This document shows, one piece after another, positions 44,114 to 52,828 of a DNA stretch of 64,000 nucleotides. Source of the DNA: Nocardioides flavescens (lineage in GTDB: Bacteria; Actinomycetota; Actinomycetes; Propionibacteriales; Nocardioidaceae); the NCBI RefSeq assembly GCF_009823805.1, contig NZ_WUEK01000005.1:310001-374000 (forward strand). Reading direction: 5' to 3'. The notes beneath the pieces were generated by a model. That model worked only from the letters and a program-made list of their open reading frames with translations, made no database searches and was not told the origin of the DNA. Numbering within the stretch: the first letter of the stretch is position 1; every line of letters begins with the position of its first letter. Both the position numbers and the translations under genes were made by a program.

Positions 44114-44510
44114 TCGAGCTCGGACGGTCGGGCGCATCGCCCTCGGCCTCGCCCTGGCCGGGGCCGGCGTCGCCCACCTCACCACCGCGCGCGAGGAGTT
44201 CCGGGCCCAGGTGCCGGAGTTCGTCCCGCTCGACGTCGACACCACCGTCGTCGCCTCGGGCGTGGTCGAGATCGCCCTCGGCTCCGCGCTCGTGCTCGCC
44301 CGCGGCCGTCGTACGACGGTCGGCTGGATCGTCGCGGCGTTCTTCGTCGCCGTCTTCCCCGGCAACCTCGCGCAGTGGGTGCACCACCGCGACGGCTTCG
44401 GGCTCGACACCGACACCAAGCGGTTCGTCCGCCTGTTCTTCCAGCCCGTCCTGGTCGCCGCGGCGCTCTGGTCGACCGGCGCCTGGCGCGCCTGGCGCCG
44501 CTCGCGCTGA
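44106..44510 (+). CDS. DoxX-family membrane protein
   Basis: 134 residues with four hydrophobic helices (IALGLALAGAGVAHL; VVASGVVEIALGSALVL; TVGWIVAAFFVAVFPGNLAQWV; LFFQPVLVAAALWS), the DoxX/DUF417-like layout. DoxX-type proteins accompany redox-stress systems in actinobacteria. Its ATG overlaps the end of ohr by eight bases, so the two are co-translated. Confidence 0.8.
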   Translation: MTDRARTVGRIALGLALAGAGVAHLTTAREEFRAQVPEFVPLDVDTTVVASGVVEIALGSALVLARGRRTTVGWIVAAFFVAVFPGNLAQWVHHRDGFGLDTDTKRFVRLFFQPVLVAAALWSTGAWRAWRRSR

Positions 44511-44543
44511 CCACCCCCACCCAGCACCACAGAGGAGACACCC

Positions 44544-45521
44544 ATGCGTGCCGTCATGCACGACACCTTCGCCGAGCCCGAGGACGTCCTCGGCGTCCAA
44601 GACGTCGAGCTGCCCGAGCCCGGTCCCGGCCAGGTCCGGCTCAAGATCCTGCTCTCGCCCATCCACAACCACGACCTGTGGACCGTGCGCGGCACCTACG
44701 GCTTCAAGCCCGAGCTGCCCGCCCGCGCCGGCACCGAGGCCGTCGGCGTCGTCGACGCGCTCGGCGAGGGCGTGGACACGCTGGAGGTCGGCCAGCGCGT
44801 CGCCTCCGGCGGCGGCTTCGGCTCGTGGGCGGAGTACGTCGTCACCTCGGCGGCCGGGCTGATCCCGGTCCCCGAGGCCATCCCCGACGAGTCCGCGGCC
44901 CAGCTGGTCTCGATGCCGCTCAGCGCCATCACGCTGCTGCACGTCCTCGAGCTCCAGGAGGGCGAGTGGCTCGCGCAGAACACCGCCAACGGCGCCGTCG
45001 GCCGCATGGTCGCCCAACTGGCCAAGGCCCGCGGGGTCCGCGTCCTGGGGCTCGTGCGCCGCGCCGCGGGCGTGCAGGAACTCGCCGACCAGGGCATCGG
45101 TGACGTCGTCGCCACCGACAGCGACGACTGGCGCGAGCGCGCGCTCGAGATCACCGGCGGAGCGCCGGTCAAGGCCGCCGTCGACTCGGTCGGCGGGAGC
45201 GCCGCGGCCGACCTGGTCTCACTACTCACCGACGGAGGCACGCTGCTGTCGTTCGGCTCGATGGGTTCGCCCACGCTCGAGATCCCGGCCGGCGACCTGA
45301 TCTTCAAGCAGGTCACGGTCAAGGGCTTCTGGCTCAGCAAGATCAACCAGACCATGAGCGGCGACGTGCGCCGCCAGCTGTTCGGCGAGCTCATCACCCG
45401 CATCGGCGACGGCTCGCTGACCCTGCCCGTCTCGGCGACGTACCCCCTCGAGGAGGTCGCCGACGCCGTGCGCGCCAGCCTCACCCCCGGTCGCGTCGGC
45501 AAGGTGCTGCTGCGACCCTGA
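44544..45521 (+). CDS. Zinc-type alcohol dehydrogenase / quinone oxidoreductase family
   Basis: 325 residues of the MDR superfamily. The GroES-like N-terminus (LPEPGPGQVRLKILLSPIHNHDL; RAGTEAVGVVDALGEGV) and a Rossmann domain with NGAVGRMVAQLAKARG resemble enoyl-thioester reductase or quinone reductase (MECR/Qor) forms that bind NADPH and lack zinc. AGGAG and the same ACACCC spacer as at ohr precede the ATG. It is the last gene of the ohrR-ohr operon and probably deals with peroxidation products. Confidence 0.85.
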   Translation: MRAVMHDTFAEPEDVLGVQDVELPEPGPGQVRLKILLSPIHNHDLWTVRGTYGFKPELPARAGTEAVGVVDALGEGVDTLEVGQRVASGGGFGSWAEYVVTSAAGLIPVPEAIPDESAAQLVSMPLSAITLLHVLELQEGEWLAQNTANGAVGRMVAQLAKARGVRVLGLVRRAAGVQELADQGIGDVVATDSDDWRERALEITGGAPVKAAVDSVGGSAAADLVSLLTDGGTLLSFGSMGSPTLEIPAGDLIFKQVTVKGFWLSKINQTMSGDVRRQLFGELITRIGDGSLTLPVSATYPLEEVADAVRASLTPGRVGKVLLRP

Positions 45522-45537
45522 CCGCCCGTGTCAACCA

Positions 45538-45612
45538 CGACGGCCCCCGCTGCTCAGCAGCGGGGGCCGTCGTCGTACGGCGGGGGAGCGTCAGCCCTTG
45601 GCGGCCTTGCGG
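45538..45612. repeat. 75-bp direct repeat, left copy (typA 3' end duplicate)
   Basis: Identical over 75 bases to the right copy. It contains the typA terminator hairpin and the last 22 bases of the typA coding sequence, then diverges abruptly. It marks the left boundary of the inserted island. Confidence 0.93.
45539..45571. terminator. Strong hairpin, left copy
   Basis: A 15-bp perfect stem (GACGGCCCCCGCTGC) with a TCA loop, 17 bases after the quinone reductase stop. It now terminates that operon. Confidence 0.85.
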
Positions 45613-45656
45613 CACAGTTGGGAGCTTCGCGCCACCTGCCTCTAATTCTGAGTCCC

Positions 45657-47564
45657 TCATTTCTTCATCATGTCGCGAGTTCGCTCCAAGATATCTAGGA
45701 GCAGTTCGGGTGGTTCGCCAGCCGCGTACTTGCTCGCATCCAAGTACAGCAGTTCGTTCTTCCTGGGATCGCCGAGGCCTGACCCGGCAATCATGTCCGC
45801 TTGTTCACGCCATTCTGGCCAAGCTCCTTCGAGAAAAGTCTCGAGTGTGTCCTCCAGTACCGCGAACGTCTCGAAGACCTGAGATTTCGGCCAATCCTCC
45901 GCCGCGGCACCCAAGAGCGTCAGCAGTTTGCGATTCATCGCGCACTCCGCGGCGGCGGCGTTTTCGATGTCCTGGTCACTACGGCCCACTTTGATCATCC
46001 GGTGTGCTACACCGTGGTCACCGTCGAAGACGGTAAAGACCGGGATGCCGAGCTCGTGCAAGATGGCTCGAGGTAGCGGCAGGTTTCCCTTTGAGCTCAC
46101 TTCGGCAACGACGATACCCGAGACAAAAACGGACTTCTGCCCACCGCGCTCCGAAACGCCCTCTATGACGGCTCGGTCAGTGGTCCCTTCCACCAGTATG
46201 ACGCCTGAAGCGAACAACGCGTCGGGGAGACGATGCATAGCAACGCTTCCCATCTGACTTTCAATGACGCTTTCTTTGACAACGCCCTCGAGTGCAGTCT
46301 TTAGCTTCGACAGCGTAGTCGACCGCACCTCCACAGTCGGTCCCAAGTCGTCTCCAGTGCGTACCCTTCGGGTTAGTCGACGCACTTCGGAGAAATTGGC
46401 GGCACTAATAAAGTGCGGGCTGTGAGTGGCGTACATTATTTCGAAACGCTGATCGGGATCCTCAGCGAGGCTACGCAGAACCCGCCCGAATGCCTTGGCT
46501 TGGACTGGGTGTTGATACAGTTCCGGCTCCTCGATAGCAAGGCAGATTGTGCCCGATGGGCCGCCGCTACCATGACGCGCAAGCAGTTGCAACGCGGCAA
46601 TAAGAAGCGTGCGCTGAAGCCCGTGGCCTTGTCGCGAGACTGAGGTGTGTAGTTCGGAATCGGCCACATCCACCTCGAACTGCACTTTCGGAGCGCCGAT
46701 GCTGGGCTGTTGCAATCGCCTCACTACCACGCTTCGATCATCCACGTATTCTTGCACCGCATTCGTCAACTCAGTCGATAGTTTTTCGAACTGACCAGTG
46801 AAATGCTTTGCAAAGACCTCATCTTGCTGCTCATGCATTGCCTCTGCAATCGCCTGTAGTTCCTGATCGGCAGCGGTTCGGTCTACTGCGCGTTCTACGA
46901 TTCGACCAATTACTGACGTTTTTCGATCGACCACCTCATCGCTTGCGCGCATGTCCGCGGCTACGAGCACATAGTCGAAGACGCCAGACATGGGGGCACT
47001 CCCGTCAAAGCCGAAGATATCCATTCGAACTTCAATCTCCGCGGGCGCAAGCTTCCCCGGGTTTGCTAGTTCGAAGGCCCGCATTGCGTTTTCTACCTCC
47101 ACGGCTGAGTTCGCGGAAGGCAAATTCCAGGAGGGGTTCTCTTCCCTGAGCTTTTTGTACGCGTTTCGCTTCTCCATCGCCGGCCCGGCTCGGCGTATCA
47201 GAGCGAATTGCGGCAGGATCGAGGATTCGAAAAACATTCTTTCCTGGCCGTCGCTTCTCCTCTCGCGACGCAGCTTCAACTCGGTTTGGTTGTCCATCAG
47301 AGTTAGTCCGATGTGGTCCCGGTCGGTCTTCGTCATATTTGAAAACTCGACAGTCACCGAGATCGGTTCCGCAGTATTCCCCCGCGTGCAGTCGTCGGCG
47401 GAGATCTTCTCCACTGACGGTCCGTTGAAGAACCAGTTGAGCCCATGGAGGACGGTAGACTTGCCGACTCCGTTGGGGCCTATCAGGGTAGTCACCCGGT
47501 CGAATGAGACCTCGACGTCCGAGAGGCAACGAAAGTTCGTGAAGTGGGCCTTCCGAATTTGCAC
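45657..47564 (-). CDS. OLD-family ATPase with TOPRIM nuclease domain
   Basis: 635 residues. The ABC-type ATPase has AHFTNFRCLSDVEVSFD, Walker A GPNGVGKST, a signature-like SRQGHGLQRTLLIAALQL and Walker B TICLAIEEPELYQHP, plus YATHSPHFIS. The C-terminal TOPRIM domain has GVILVEGTTDRAVIEG and VFTVFDGDHG. OLD/GajA-like nucleases of this layout act in phage defence. The GTG was chosen because AAGGAG lies seven bases before it; an ATG 27 codons upstream has none. Base composition is visibly more A+T-rich than its neighbours. No UvrD-like GajB partner is present. Confidence 0.88.
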   Translation of the reverse strand: MQIRKAHFTNFRCLSDVEVSFDRVTTLIGPNGVGKSTVLHGLNWFFNGPSVEKISADDCTRGNTAEPISVTVEFSNMTKTDRDHIGLTLMDNQTELKLRRERRSDGQERMFFESSILPQFALIRRAGPAMEKRNAYKKLREENPSWNLPSANSAVEVENAMRAFELANPGKLAPAEIEVRMDIFGFDGSAPMSGVFDYVLVAADMRASDEVVDRKTSVIGRIVERAVDRTAADQELQAIAEAMHEQQDEVFAKHFTGQFEKLSTELTNAVQEYVDDRSVVVRRLQQPSIGAPKVQFEVDVADSELHTSVSRQGHGLQRTLLIAALQLLARHGSGGPSGTICLAIEEPELYQHPVQAKAFGRVLRSLAEDPDQRFEIMYATHSPHFISAANFSEVRRLTRRVRTGDDLGPTVEVRSTTLSKLKTALEGVVKESVIESQMGSVAMHRLPDALFASGVILVEGTTDRAVIEGVSERGGQKSVFVSGIVVAEVSSKGNLPLPRAILHELGIPVFTVFDGDHGVAHRMIKVGRSDQDIENAAAAECAMNRKLLTLLGAAAEDWPKSQVFETFAVLEDTLETFLEGAWPEWREQADMIAGSGLGDPRKNELLYLDASKYAAGEPPELLLDILERTRDMMKK

Positions 47565-47883
47565 CAATGTTCTCCTTGCTTGCGAAAAGAATTGATTAAT
47601 ATCTACATCAAACTTCGGCGCTGCGTGTATTGAGAAATTCCGCACGACGGGTGGCTGCGCGTTCCGGCAAGGTAGCAGTCCCCTGCGCTCAAGTCGCGCT
47701 GCAGCCGACTCTGGAGTTGAGCCAACTTCGGACCTGTGCCACCTGCAAGATGGGCAAGGCAGGTGCGCTGGTCGGTTCGTGCGCCTGCAGCGCTCCCGCG
47801 GGCTCCGCTCCCCAGGCCCGGGGTGAATTTCTTCTAAGTTTGTGGCACCGTTGCTCCATCATGGAACAAGAACGGGGACGGCC
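47565..47883. other. Divergent promoter region inside the island
   Basis: It separates the OLD-type gene from the WYL-like gene. It is A+T-rich next to the OLD start (TTGATTAATATCTACATC), suitable for promoters in both directions. No further gene is supported. Confidence 0.45.
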
Positions 47884-48174
47884 GTGAACCTTGAAGACGC
47901 GATCAGGTCGAGGCGCTTGGTGTCATTCACCTACGATCAACTCCCGCGGGTAGTAGAGCCCGCAACCCTCGGTTACACCAGCACAGGAAAGTTGAGCCTA
48001 CGCGGTTGTTTAATTGAGGGCGAAAGTCGCCGCAATACTTTACCTTGCTGGGAACTTTACACGGTCGATAAGATCGAGTCGCTCGTGTCGACAAGCGATA
48101 CCTTCGTTGACTTCTCGCTCGACGGATATACCCGCGGAGATTCGGCGTTCGTGCAGATCCTCGCTGAACACTAG
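47884..48174 (+). CDS. Small WYL-like domain protein
   Basis: 96 residues: LEDAIRSRRLVSFTYDQLPR, VEPATLGYTSTGKLSLRG and PCWELYTVDKIESL match the strand pattern of a lone WYL-type domain (the usual WYL triad is not obvious), followed by GYTRGDSAFVQILAEH. It lacks the HTH of WYL regulators. Such small proteins occur beside defence genes and may sense nucleic-acid ligands. The GTG is preceded by GGGGACGG. It diverges from the OLD-type gene within the same island. Confidence 0.6.
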   Translation: MNLEDAIRSRRLVSFTYDQLPRVVEPATLGYTSTGKLSLRGCLIEGESRRNTLPCWELYTVDKIESLVSTSDTFVDFSLDGYTRGDSAFVQILAEH

Positions 48175-48306
48175 CGTCATCTGGGCGCTGCTTGAGCACC
48201 TGCTGTGTGAGTACAACGCTGTGAGTGGGAAGAAACGGCAATCCTGCGAGTGCGCTTCCCGCGGCCGGCAGCCGCCCGAGCTCCTGGTCAGTTCAGCACA
48301 AGAACC

Positions 48307-48381
48307 CGACGGCCCCCGCTGCTCAGCAGCGGGGGCCGTCGTCGTACGGCGGGGGAGCGTCAGCCCTTGGCGGCCTTGCGG
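48307..48381. repeat. 75-bp direct repeat, right copy (native typA 3' end)
   Basis: Native copy: it contains the terminator and the last 22 bases of the intact typA gene. It is perfectly identical to the left copy 2.77 kb away. Confidence 0.93.
48308..48340. terminator. typA terminator hairpin, right copy
   Basis: The same 15-bp stem with a TCA loop, located 19 bases beyond the typA stop. Confidence 0.85.
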
Positions 48382-50252
48382 GCGCGCGAGGCGGTCTTGG
48401 CCCGCTCGTTGGCGTCGAGCACGACCTTACGGATGCGCACGGCGGTCGGGGTGACCTCGACGCACTCGTCCTCGCGGCAGAACTCCAGGCACTGCTCCAG
48501 CGAGAGCTTGCGCGGCGGCACGAGCTTCTCGAAGTTGTCGGAGGTGGCGGACCGGATGTTGGTCTGCTGCTTCTCCTTGGTGATGTTGACGTCCATGTCG
48601 TCGGCGCGGGAGTTCTCGCCGACGATCATGCCCTCGTAGACCTCGGTGGTCGGCTCGACGAACATCACGCCGCGCTCCTGCAGCGAGGTCATGGCGTACG
48701 CCGTCGCGGCGCCCTTGCGGTCGGCGACGAGCGAGCCGGAGTTGCGCGAGCGGATCTCGCCGGCCCACGGCTCGTAGCCCTCGGAGATGTGGTGGGCGAT
48801 GCCGGTGCCGCGGGTGTCGGTGAGGAACTCGGTGCGGAAGCCGATGAGGCCGCGCGCCGGCACCACGAACTCCATGCGCACCCAGCCGGTGCCGTGGTTG
48901 GTCATCTGCTCCATGCGGCCCTTGCGGGTGGCGAGGAGCTCGGTGATGGTGCCGAGGTACTCCTCGGGCGCGTCGATCGTCAGGCGCTCGATCGGCTCGT
49001 GGACCTTGCCGTCGACGAGCTTGGTGACCACCTGGGGCTTGCCGACGGTGAGCTCGTAGCCCTCGCGGCGCATCTGCTCGACGAGGATCGCCAGCGCGAG
49101 CTCACCGCGCCCCTGGACCTCCCAGGCGTCGGGCCGGTCGGTCGGCAGGATGTTGAGCGAGACGTTGCCGATGAGCTCCTGGTCGAGGCGGTCCTTGACC
49201 AGGCGAGCGGTGACCTTGTGGCCCTTGACCTGGCCCACCAGCGGGCTGGTGTTGGTGCCGATGGTCATCGAGATGGCCGGCTCGTCGACGTGGATGAGCG
49301 GCAGCGCGACGGGGTTCTCCGGGTCGGCGAGGGTCTCGCCGATGGTGATCTCGGGGATGCCCGCGACGGCGACGATGTCGCCGGGGCCGGCCTGCTCGCC
49401 CGGCTTGCGCTCGAGGCCCTCGGTGATGAGCAGCTCGGTGATGCGGACGTTCTTGGTCTCGCCGTCGCGGCGCATCCACGCCACGGTCTGGCCCTTCTTC
49501 AGGGTGCCCTCGTGGATGCGCAGCAGCGCGAGCCGGCCGAGGAACGGCGAGGCGTCGAGGTTGGTGACGTGGGCCTGCAGCGGCGCGCCCTCGGTGTAGG
49601 TCGGCGCCGGGATGGTCTCGAGGATCGTCTTGAACAGCGGCTCGAGGTCGGTGCCGTCGGGCAGGGTCGCGTTGGCCGGCTTGGTGAGGCTGGCGATGCC
49701 GGCCTTGCCGGAGGCGTAGACGACGGGGAAGTCGAGGGCGTCCTGGCCGTGGGAGTCGTCGAGCAGGTCCATGAACAGCTCGTAGGTCTCGTCGACGACC
49801 TCGTCGATGCGGGCGTCGCCGCGGTCGACCTTGTTGACGACCAGCACGACCGGCATGTCGGCGTTCAGCGCCTTGCGGAGCACGAAGCGGGTCTGGGGGA
49901 GCGGGCCCTCGGAGGCGTCGACCAGCAGCACGATGCCGTCGACCATCGACAGGCCGCGCTCGACCTCGCCACCGAAGTCGGCGTGGCCGGGGGTGTCGAT
50001 GATGTTGATCGTCATGCCCTCGGGGGCCGACGGACCGGTGTAGTGGATCGCGGTGTTCTTCGCGAGGATCGTGATGCCCTTCTCGCGCTCGAGGTCACCG
50101 CTGTCCATCACCCGCTCGCCGACGCTCTCGGCCTGGTGCTCGGAGAAGGCACCCGCCTGACGCAGCATGGCGTCCACCAGGGTGGTCTTGCCGTGGTCGA
50201 CGTGCGCGACGATGGCGACGTTGCGGAGGTGGGCCTTGCGGGTCTCGGACAC
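48360..50252 (-). CDS. typA: Ribosome-associated GTPase TypA/BipA
   Basis: 630 residues, full length. Translational-GTPase motifs are AIVAHVDHGKTTLVDAML (G1), DTPGHADFGGEVERG (G3) and VVNKVDRGDARI (G4), followed by domains II and III/V and the BipA-specific C-terminus (KLSLEQCLEFCREDECVEVTP). It binds the 70S ribosome and aids subunit assembly under stress. Its 3' end is intact despite the neighbouring island, because the insertion duplicated the end of the gene. Confidence 0.97.
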   Translation of the reverse strand: MSETRKAHLRNVAIVAHVDHGKTTLVDAMLRQAGAFSEHQAESVGERVMDSGDLEREKGITILAKNTAIHYTGPSAPEGMTINIIDTPGHADFGGEVERGLSMVDGIVLLVDASEGPLPQTRFVLRKALNADMPVVLVVNKVDRGDARIDEVVDETYELFMDLLDDSHGQDALDFPVVYASGKAGIASLTKPANATLPDGTDLEPLFKTILETIPAPTYTEGAPLQAHVTNLDASPFLGRLALLRIHEGTLKKGQTVAWMRRDGETKNVRITELLITEGLERKPGEQAGPGDIVAVAGIPEITIGETLADPENPVALPLIHVDEPAISMTIGTNTSPLVGQVKGHKVTARLVKDRLDQELIGNVSLNILPTDRPDAWEVQGRGELALAILVEQMRREGYELTVGKPQVVTKLVDGKVHEPIERLTIDAPEEYLGTITELLATRKGRMEQMTNHGTGWVRMEFVVPARGLIGFRTEFLTDTRGTGIAHHISEGYEPWAGEIRSRNSGSLVADRKGAATAYAMTSLQERGVMFVEPTTEVYEGMIVGENSRADDMDVNITKEKQQTNIRSATSDNFEKLVPPRKLSLEQCLEFCREDECVEVTPTAVRIRKVVLDANERAKTASRARKAAKG

Positions 50253-50334
50253 GAGGGGCCACTCTACTTTCGCGAGCGGGCCCGACCCGCATCGGCGAGG
50301 GCCGTCCCGACGTGGTTCTGGTTACCGTCCCGCC

Positions 50335-50808
50335 GTGCCGAACATCGCGACCAACACCCGCGTCGAGCGCGACGAGCTCCTCGACTTCGTCCGCACCCGT
50401 CACCACCTGGTGCTCGTGACGACCCGCTCCGACGGGCGCCCGCAGGTCTCGCCGGTCACCGGCGGCGTCGACGCCGAGGGCCGCATCGTGATCTCGACCT
50501 ACCCCGACCGCGCCAAGGCCACCAACCTGCGCCGCGACCCTCGCGCCACGGTGCTCGTGCTCTCCGACGAGTGGGACGACGCCTGGGTGCAGGTCGACGG
50601 CGCCGCCGAGGTGCTCGACATGCCGAGCCAGGAGGCCGAGGACGGCCTGGTGGAGTACTTCCGCTGCATCGCCGGCGAGCACTCCGACTGGGACGAGTAC
50701 CGCGCCGCCATGCGCTCGCAGGGCAAGTCGCTGATCCGGATCACCCCCGAGCGGTGGGGTCCGGTCGCCACCGGCGGCTTCCCGCCGGACCGCGTGCCCT
50801 CGTCCTGA
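50335..50808 (+). CDS. PPOX-class F420/FMN-dependent enzyme
   Basis: 157 residues, split-barrel flavin-binding fold: HLVLVTTRSDGRPQVSPVTG, GRIVISTYPDRAKATNLRRD and VLVLSDEWDDAWVQVDGAAEV. The actinobacterial TIGR03618-like family usually binds F420; substrate unknown. The GTG start opens VPNIATNTRV. It diverges from typA with 82 bp between. Confidence 0.85.
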   Translation: MPNIATNTRVERDELLDFVRTRHHLVLVTTRSDGRPQVSPVTGGVDAEGRIVISTYPDRAKATNLRRDPRATVLVLSDEWDDAWVQVDGAAEVLDMPSQEAEDGLVEYFRCIAGEHSDWDEYRAAMRSQGKSLIRITPERWGPVATGGFPPDRVPSS

Positions 50809-50910
50809 CGTGGTCGGGCATGGCCCGTCCGGGTCATGCCGGCGTACGACGGACAGCCTGACCCGTTGCGAACCGCGCCGCCCGCCGCCAGCGGCGGCCA
50901 GCATGGACCC

Positions 50911-51423
50911 GTGCGCACTCCCCGCCTCACGGCCGTCGTCCTCTCCGCCCTCGCCGCGCTCGTCCTCGGCGGTGGCACCGCCTCGGCCGCGCCCGCACCG
51001 CCCGCGCCCGACGACTCGTGGGTCGCGGTCGCCCAACCCGTCCAGGCGCAGTCGGACGACGACGATGACGACGACTACGGCGACGAGTGCGAGGCCGACG
51101 ACGACGACTGCGTCGACGTGGGCGACGACGAGCTGTGGACCTTCGACGCCTACCGCCCGACCATCAGCGGCAAGGTGCAGGTCGGCCAGGTCGTCACCGT
51201 GGTGCCCGACGAGGAGGCCTACTCCTACGAGACGACCGAGGAGGTCGTCACGCTGACCTACCGCTGGCTGGTCGACGGCAAGGCGGTCGGCAAGGGCAGC
51301 GGAACGGCGTTCAAGTTGAAGAAGAAGCACCGTGGGCGGATGCTCAGCGTCGAGGTCACCGCCAGCGCGCCCACCTACGAGACCGAGACGGTCATCTCGA
51401 AGCCGCGCAAGATCCTCGGCTGA
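50911..51423 (+). CDS. Secreted acidic protein with Ig-like C-terminal domain
   Basis: 170 residues. A signal peptide (RLTAVVLSALAALVLGGGTASA) is followed by a Pro/Ala stretch, a highly acidic segment with seven consecutive Asp and a second Asp run flanked by two cysteines (DECEADDDDC), then a ~80-residue beta domain (TLTYRWLVDGKAVGKGSG; SVEVTASAPTYETETVIS) of the kind repeated in actinobacterial surface proteins. The acidic run suggests cation binding. The GTG start was chosen because it directly precedes the signal peptide. Confidence 0.7.
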   Translation: MRTPRLTAVVLSALAALVLGGGTASAAPAPPAPDDSWVAVAQPVQAQSDDDDDDDYGDECEADDDDCVDVGDDELWTFDAYRPTISGKVQVGQVVTVVPDEEAYSYETTEEVVTLTYRWLVDGKAVGKGSGTAFKLKKKHRGRMLSVEVTASAPTYETETVISKPRKILG

Positions 51424-51481
51424 CCCTCGCGCGCTGCGCCTCGTCGTTGCGGATGTCGGTGGTGCGCGCTTCGCTGGAGGC

Positions 51482-52828
51482 ATGAGCCGCCTCTGCTTCC
51501 TGCCGCCGTACCTCCTGCGCGAGCTCGCCTCGACGCGACCGGACGGCGAGGAGTGGGTGACCCGGCTGCTCGCGCGCGACGACGGGTTCCGCCTGCAGCG
51601 CTCGCTGGTGCCGACGGCGGCGCCGTCAGCGTCTGCGGCGTGGGTCGTGCACACCGCTGACAACGCCTCGTCGCTGCCCGGCCGGGTCGTGCGCCGCGCG
51701 GGCGAGGGCCCGAGTGGTGACGTGGCCGTCGACGAGGCCGCCGACGGCGTCGCCGCCTCCCTGGCGCTCTTCGCCGAGGTCTACGGCCGCGACTCCTACG
51801 ACGACCGCGGGGCCAGCGTGCTCGCGACCGTCCACTACGAGCGCGACTACGTCAACGCCTTCTGGGACGGGCGGCAGCTGGTCTTCGGCGACGGCGACGG
51901 CGAGGTGTTCGACCGGTTCACCAAGCCCGTCGACGTGCTCGGTCACGAGCTGACCCACGCCGTCACCGAGCGCACCGCGGGGCTGGTCTACGAGGGCCAG
52001 TCGGGCGCGCTCAACGAGTCGGTCTCCGACGTCTTCGCCTCCTGCCTCAAGCAGCGGCTGCTCGGCCAGAGCGCCGACGAGGGCGACTGGCTCATCGGTG
52101 AGGGGCTCTCCCTGCCGGGCGTGCAGGCCCGCGGGCTGCGCGACATGGCCGCCCCCGGCACGGCGTACGACGACCCGCGGCTCGGGCGCGACCCGCAGCC
52201 GGCCGACATGAGCGGCTACGTCGACACGACCGACGACAACGGCGGGGTGCACCTCAACTCCGGCATCCCCAACCGGGCCTTCCAGCTCGCCGCCGTCGCG
52301 ATCGGGGGCTCGGCGGCCGAGGGGGCCGGCCGGGTCTGGTACGCCGCGCTCACCGGCGCCCTGCCCGCCCGGGCCGACTTCGCGACGTTCGCCGCCGCCA
52401 CCCTCGCAGTCGCCGGCGAGCACGCCGACGCGGTCGCGGGGGCGTGGGAGACCGTCGGCGTGACCCCGCGGGCGACGACAGCCGGGCCCGGCCAGCCGCC
52501 CCCGGTCGCCGGGTCGTCAGGACCGTCGGGGTCGTCCGAGCGCGCCGTCAGCGTGCGCCGATCCGGCGGCTTCGCCGGCCAGGTCGTCGAGGGCCGGGTC
52601 GACCTGGCCGAGGAGCCCGACGAGCAGCGCCGCACCGAGCTCGAGGCCCTGGTCGGGCGCATCGACCTGCGTGAGGTCGCCGGCGGGACGCCACAGCCGG
52701 ACCGCTACGTCTTCGACCTCGACCTGTGCGGCGACCGCGCCCAGGTGCCCGAGCAGCACCTCACCGCCGACCTCCGCCGGGTCTGCGAGCTCGTCCTCGA
52801 CCCGGGCGCGCCGTCGTCCTGGCGGTAG
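51482..52828 (+). CDS. M4 metalloprotease (protealysin-like) fused to emfourin-like domain
   Basis: 448 residues. There is no signal peptide; the short N-terminus carries the protealysin propeptide motif LPPYLL. The zinc site is HELTH (155-159) with Glu179 in GALNESVSD, and His257 in GGVHLNSGIPN is the catalytic histidine. After a Gly/Ser/Pro linker, residues ~355-448 (VSVRRSGGFAGQVVEGRVDL to LRRVCELVLDP) resemble emfourin, the protein inhibitor normally encoded by a separate gene next to such proteases. The stop codon falls inside the following repeat element. Confidence 0.85.
   Translation: MSRLCFLPPYLLRELASTRPDGEEWVTRLLARDDGFRLQRSLVPTAAPSASAAWVVHTADNASSLPGRVVRRAGEGPSGDVAVDEAADGVAASLALFAEVYGRDSYDDRGASVLATVHYERDYVNAFWDGRQLVFGDGDGEVFDRFTKPVDVLGHELTHAVTERTAGLVYEGQSGALNESVSDVFASCLKQRLLGQSADEGDWLIGEGLSLPGVQARGLRDMAAPGTAYDDPRLGRDPQPADMSGYVDTTDDNGGVHLNSGIPNRAFQLAAVAIGGSAAEGAGRVWYAALTGALPARADFATFAAATLAVAGEHADAVAGAWETVGVTPRATTAGPGQPPPVAGSSGPSGSSERAVSVRRSGGFAGQVVEGRVDLAEEPDEQRRTELEALVGRIDLREVAGGTPQPDRYVFDLDLCGDRAQVPEQHLTADLRRVCELVLDPGAPSSWR

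Noticed and set aside
48225..50861. An 878-codon plus-strand frame opposite typA
   Set aside because: typA on the other strand is unambiguous; this frame has only low-complexity sequence.
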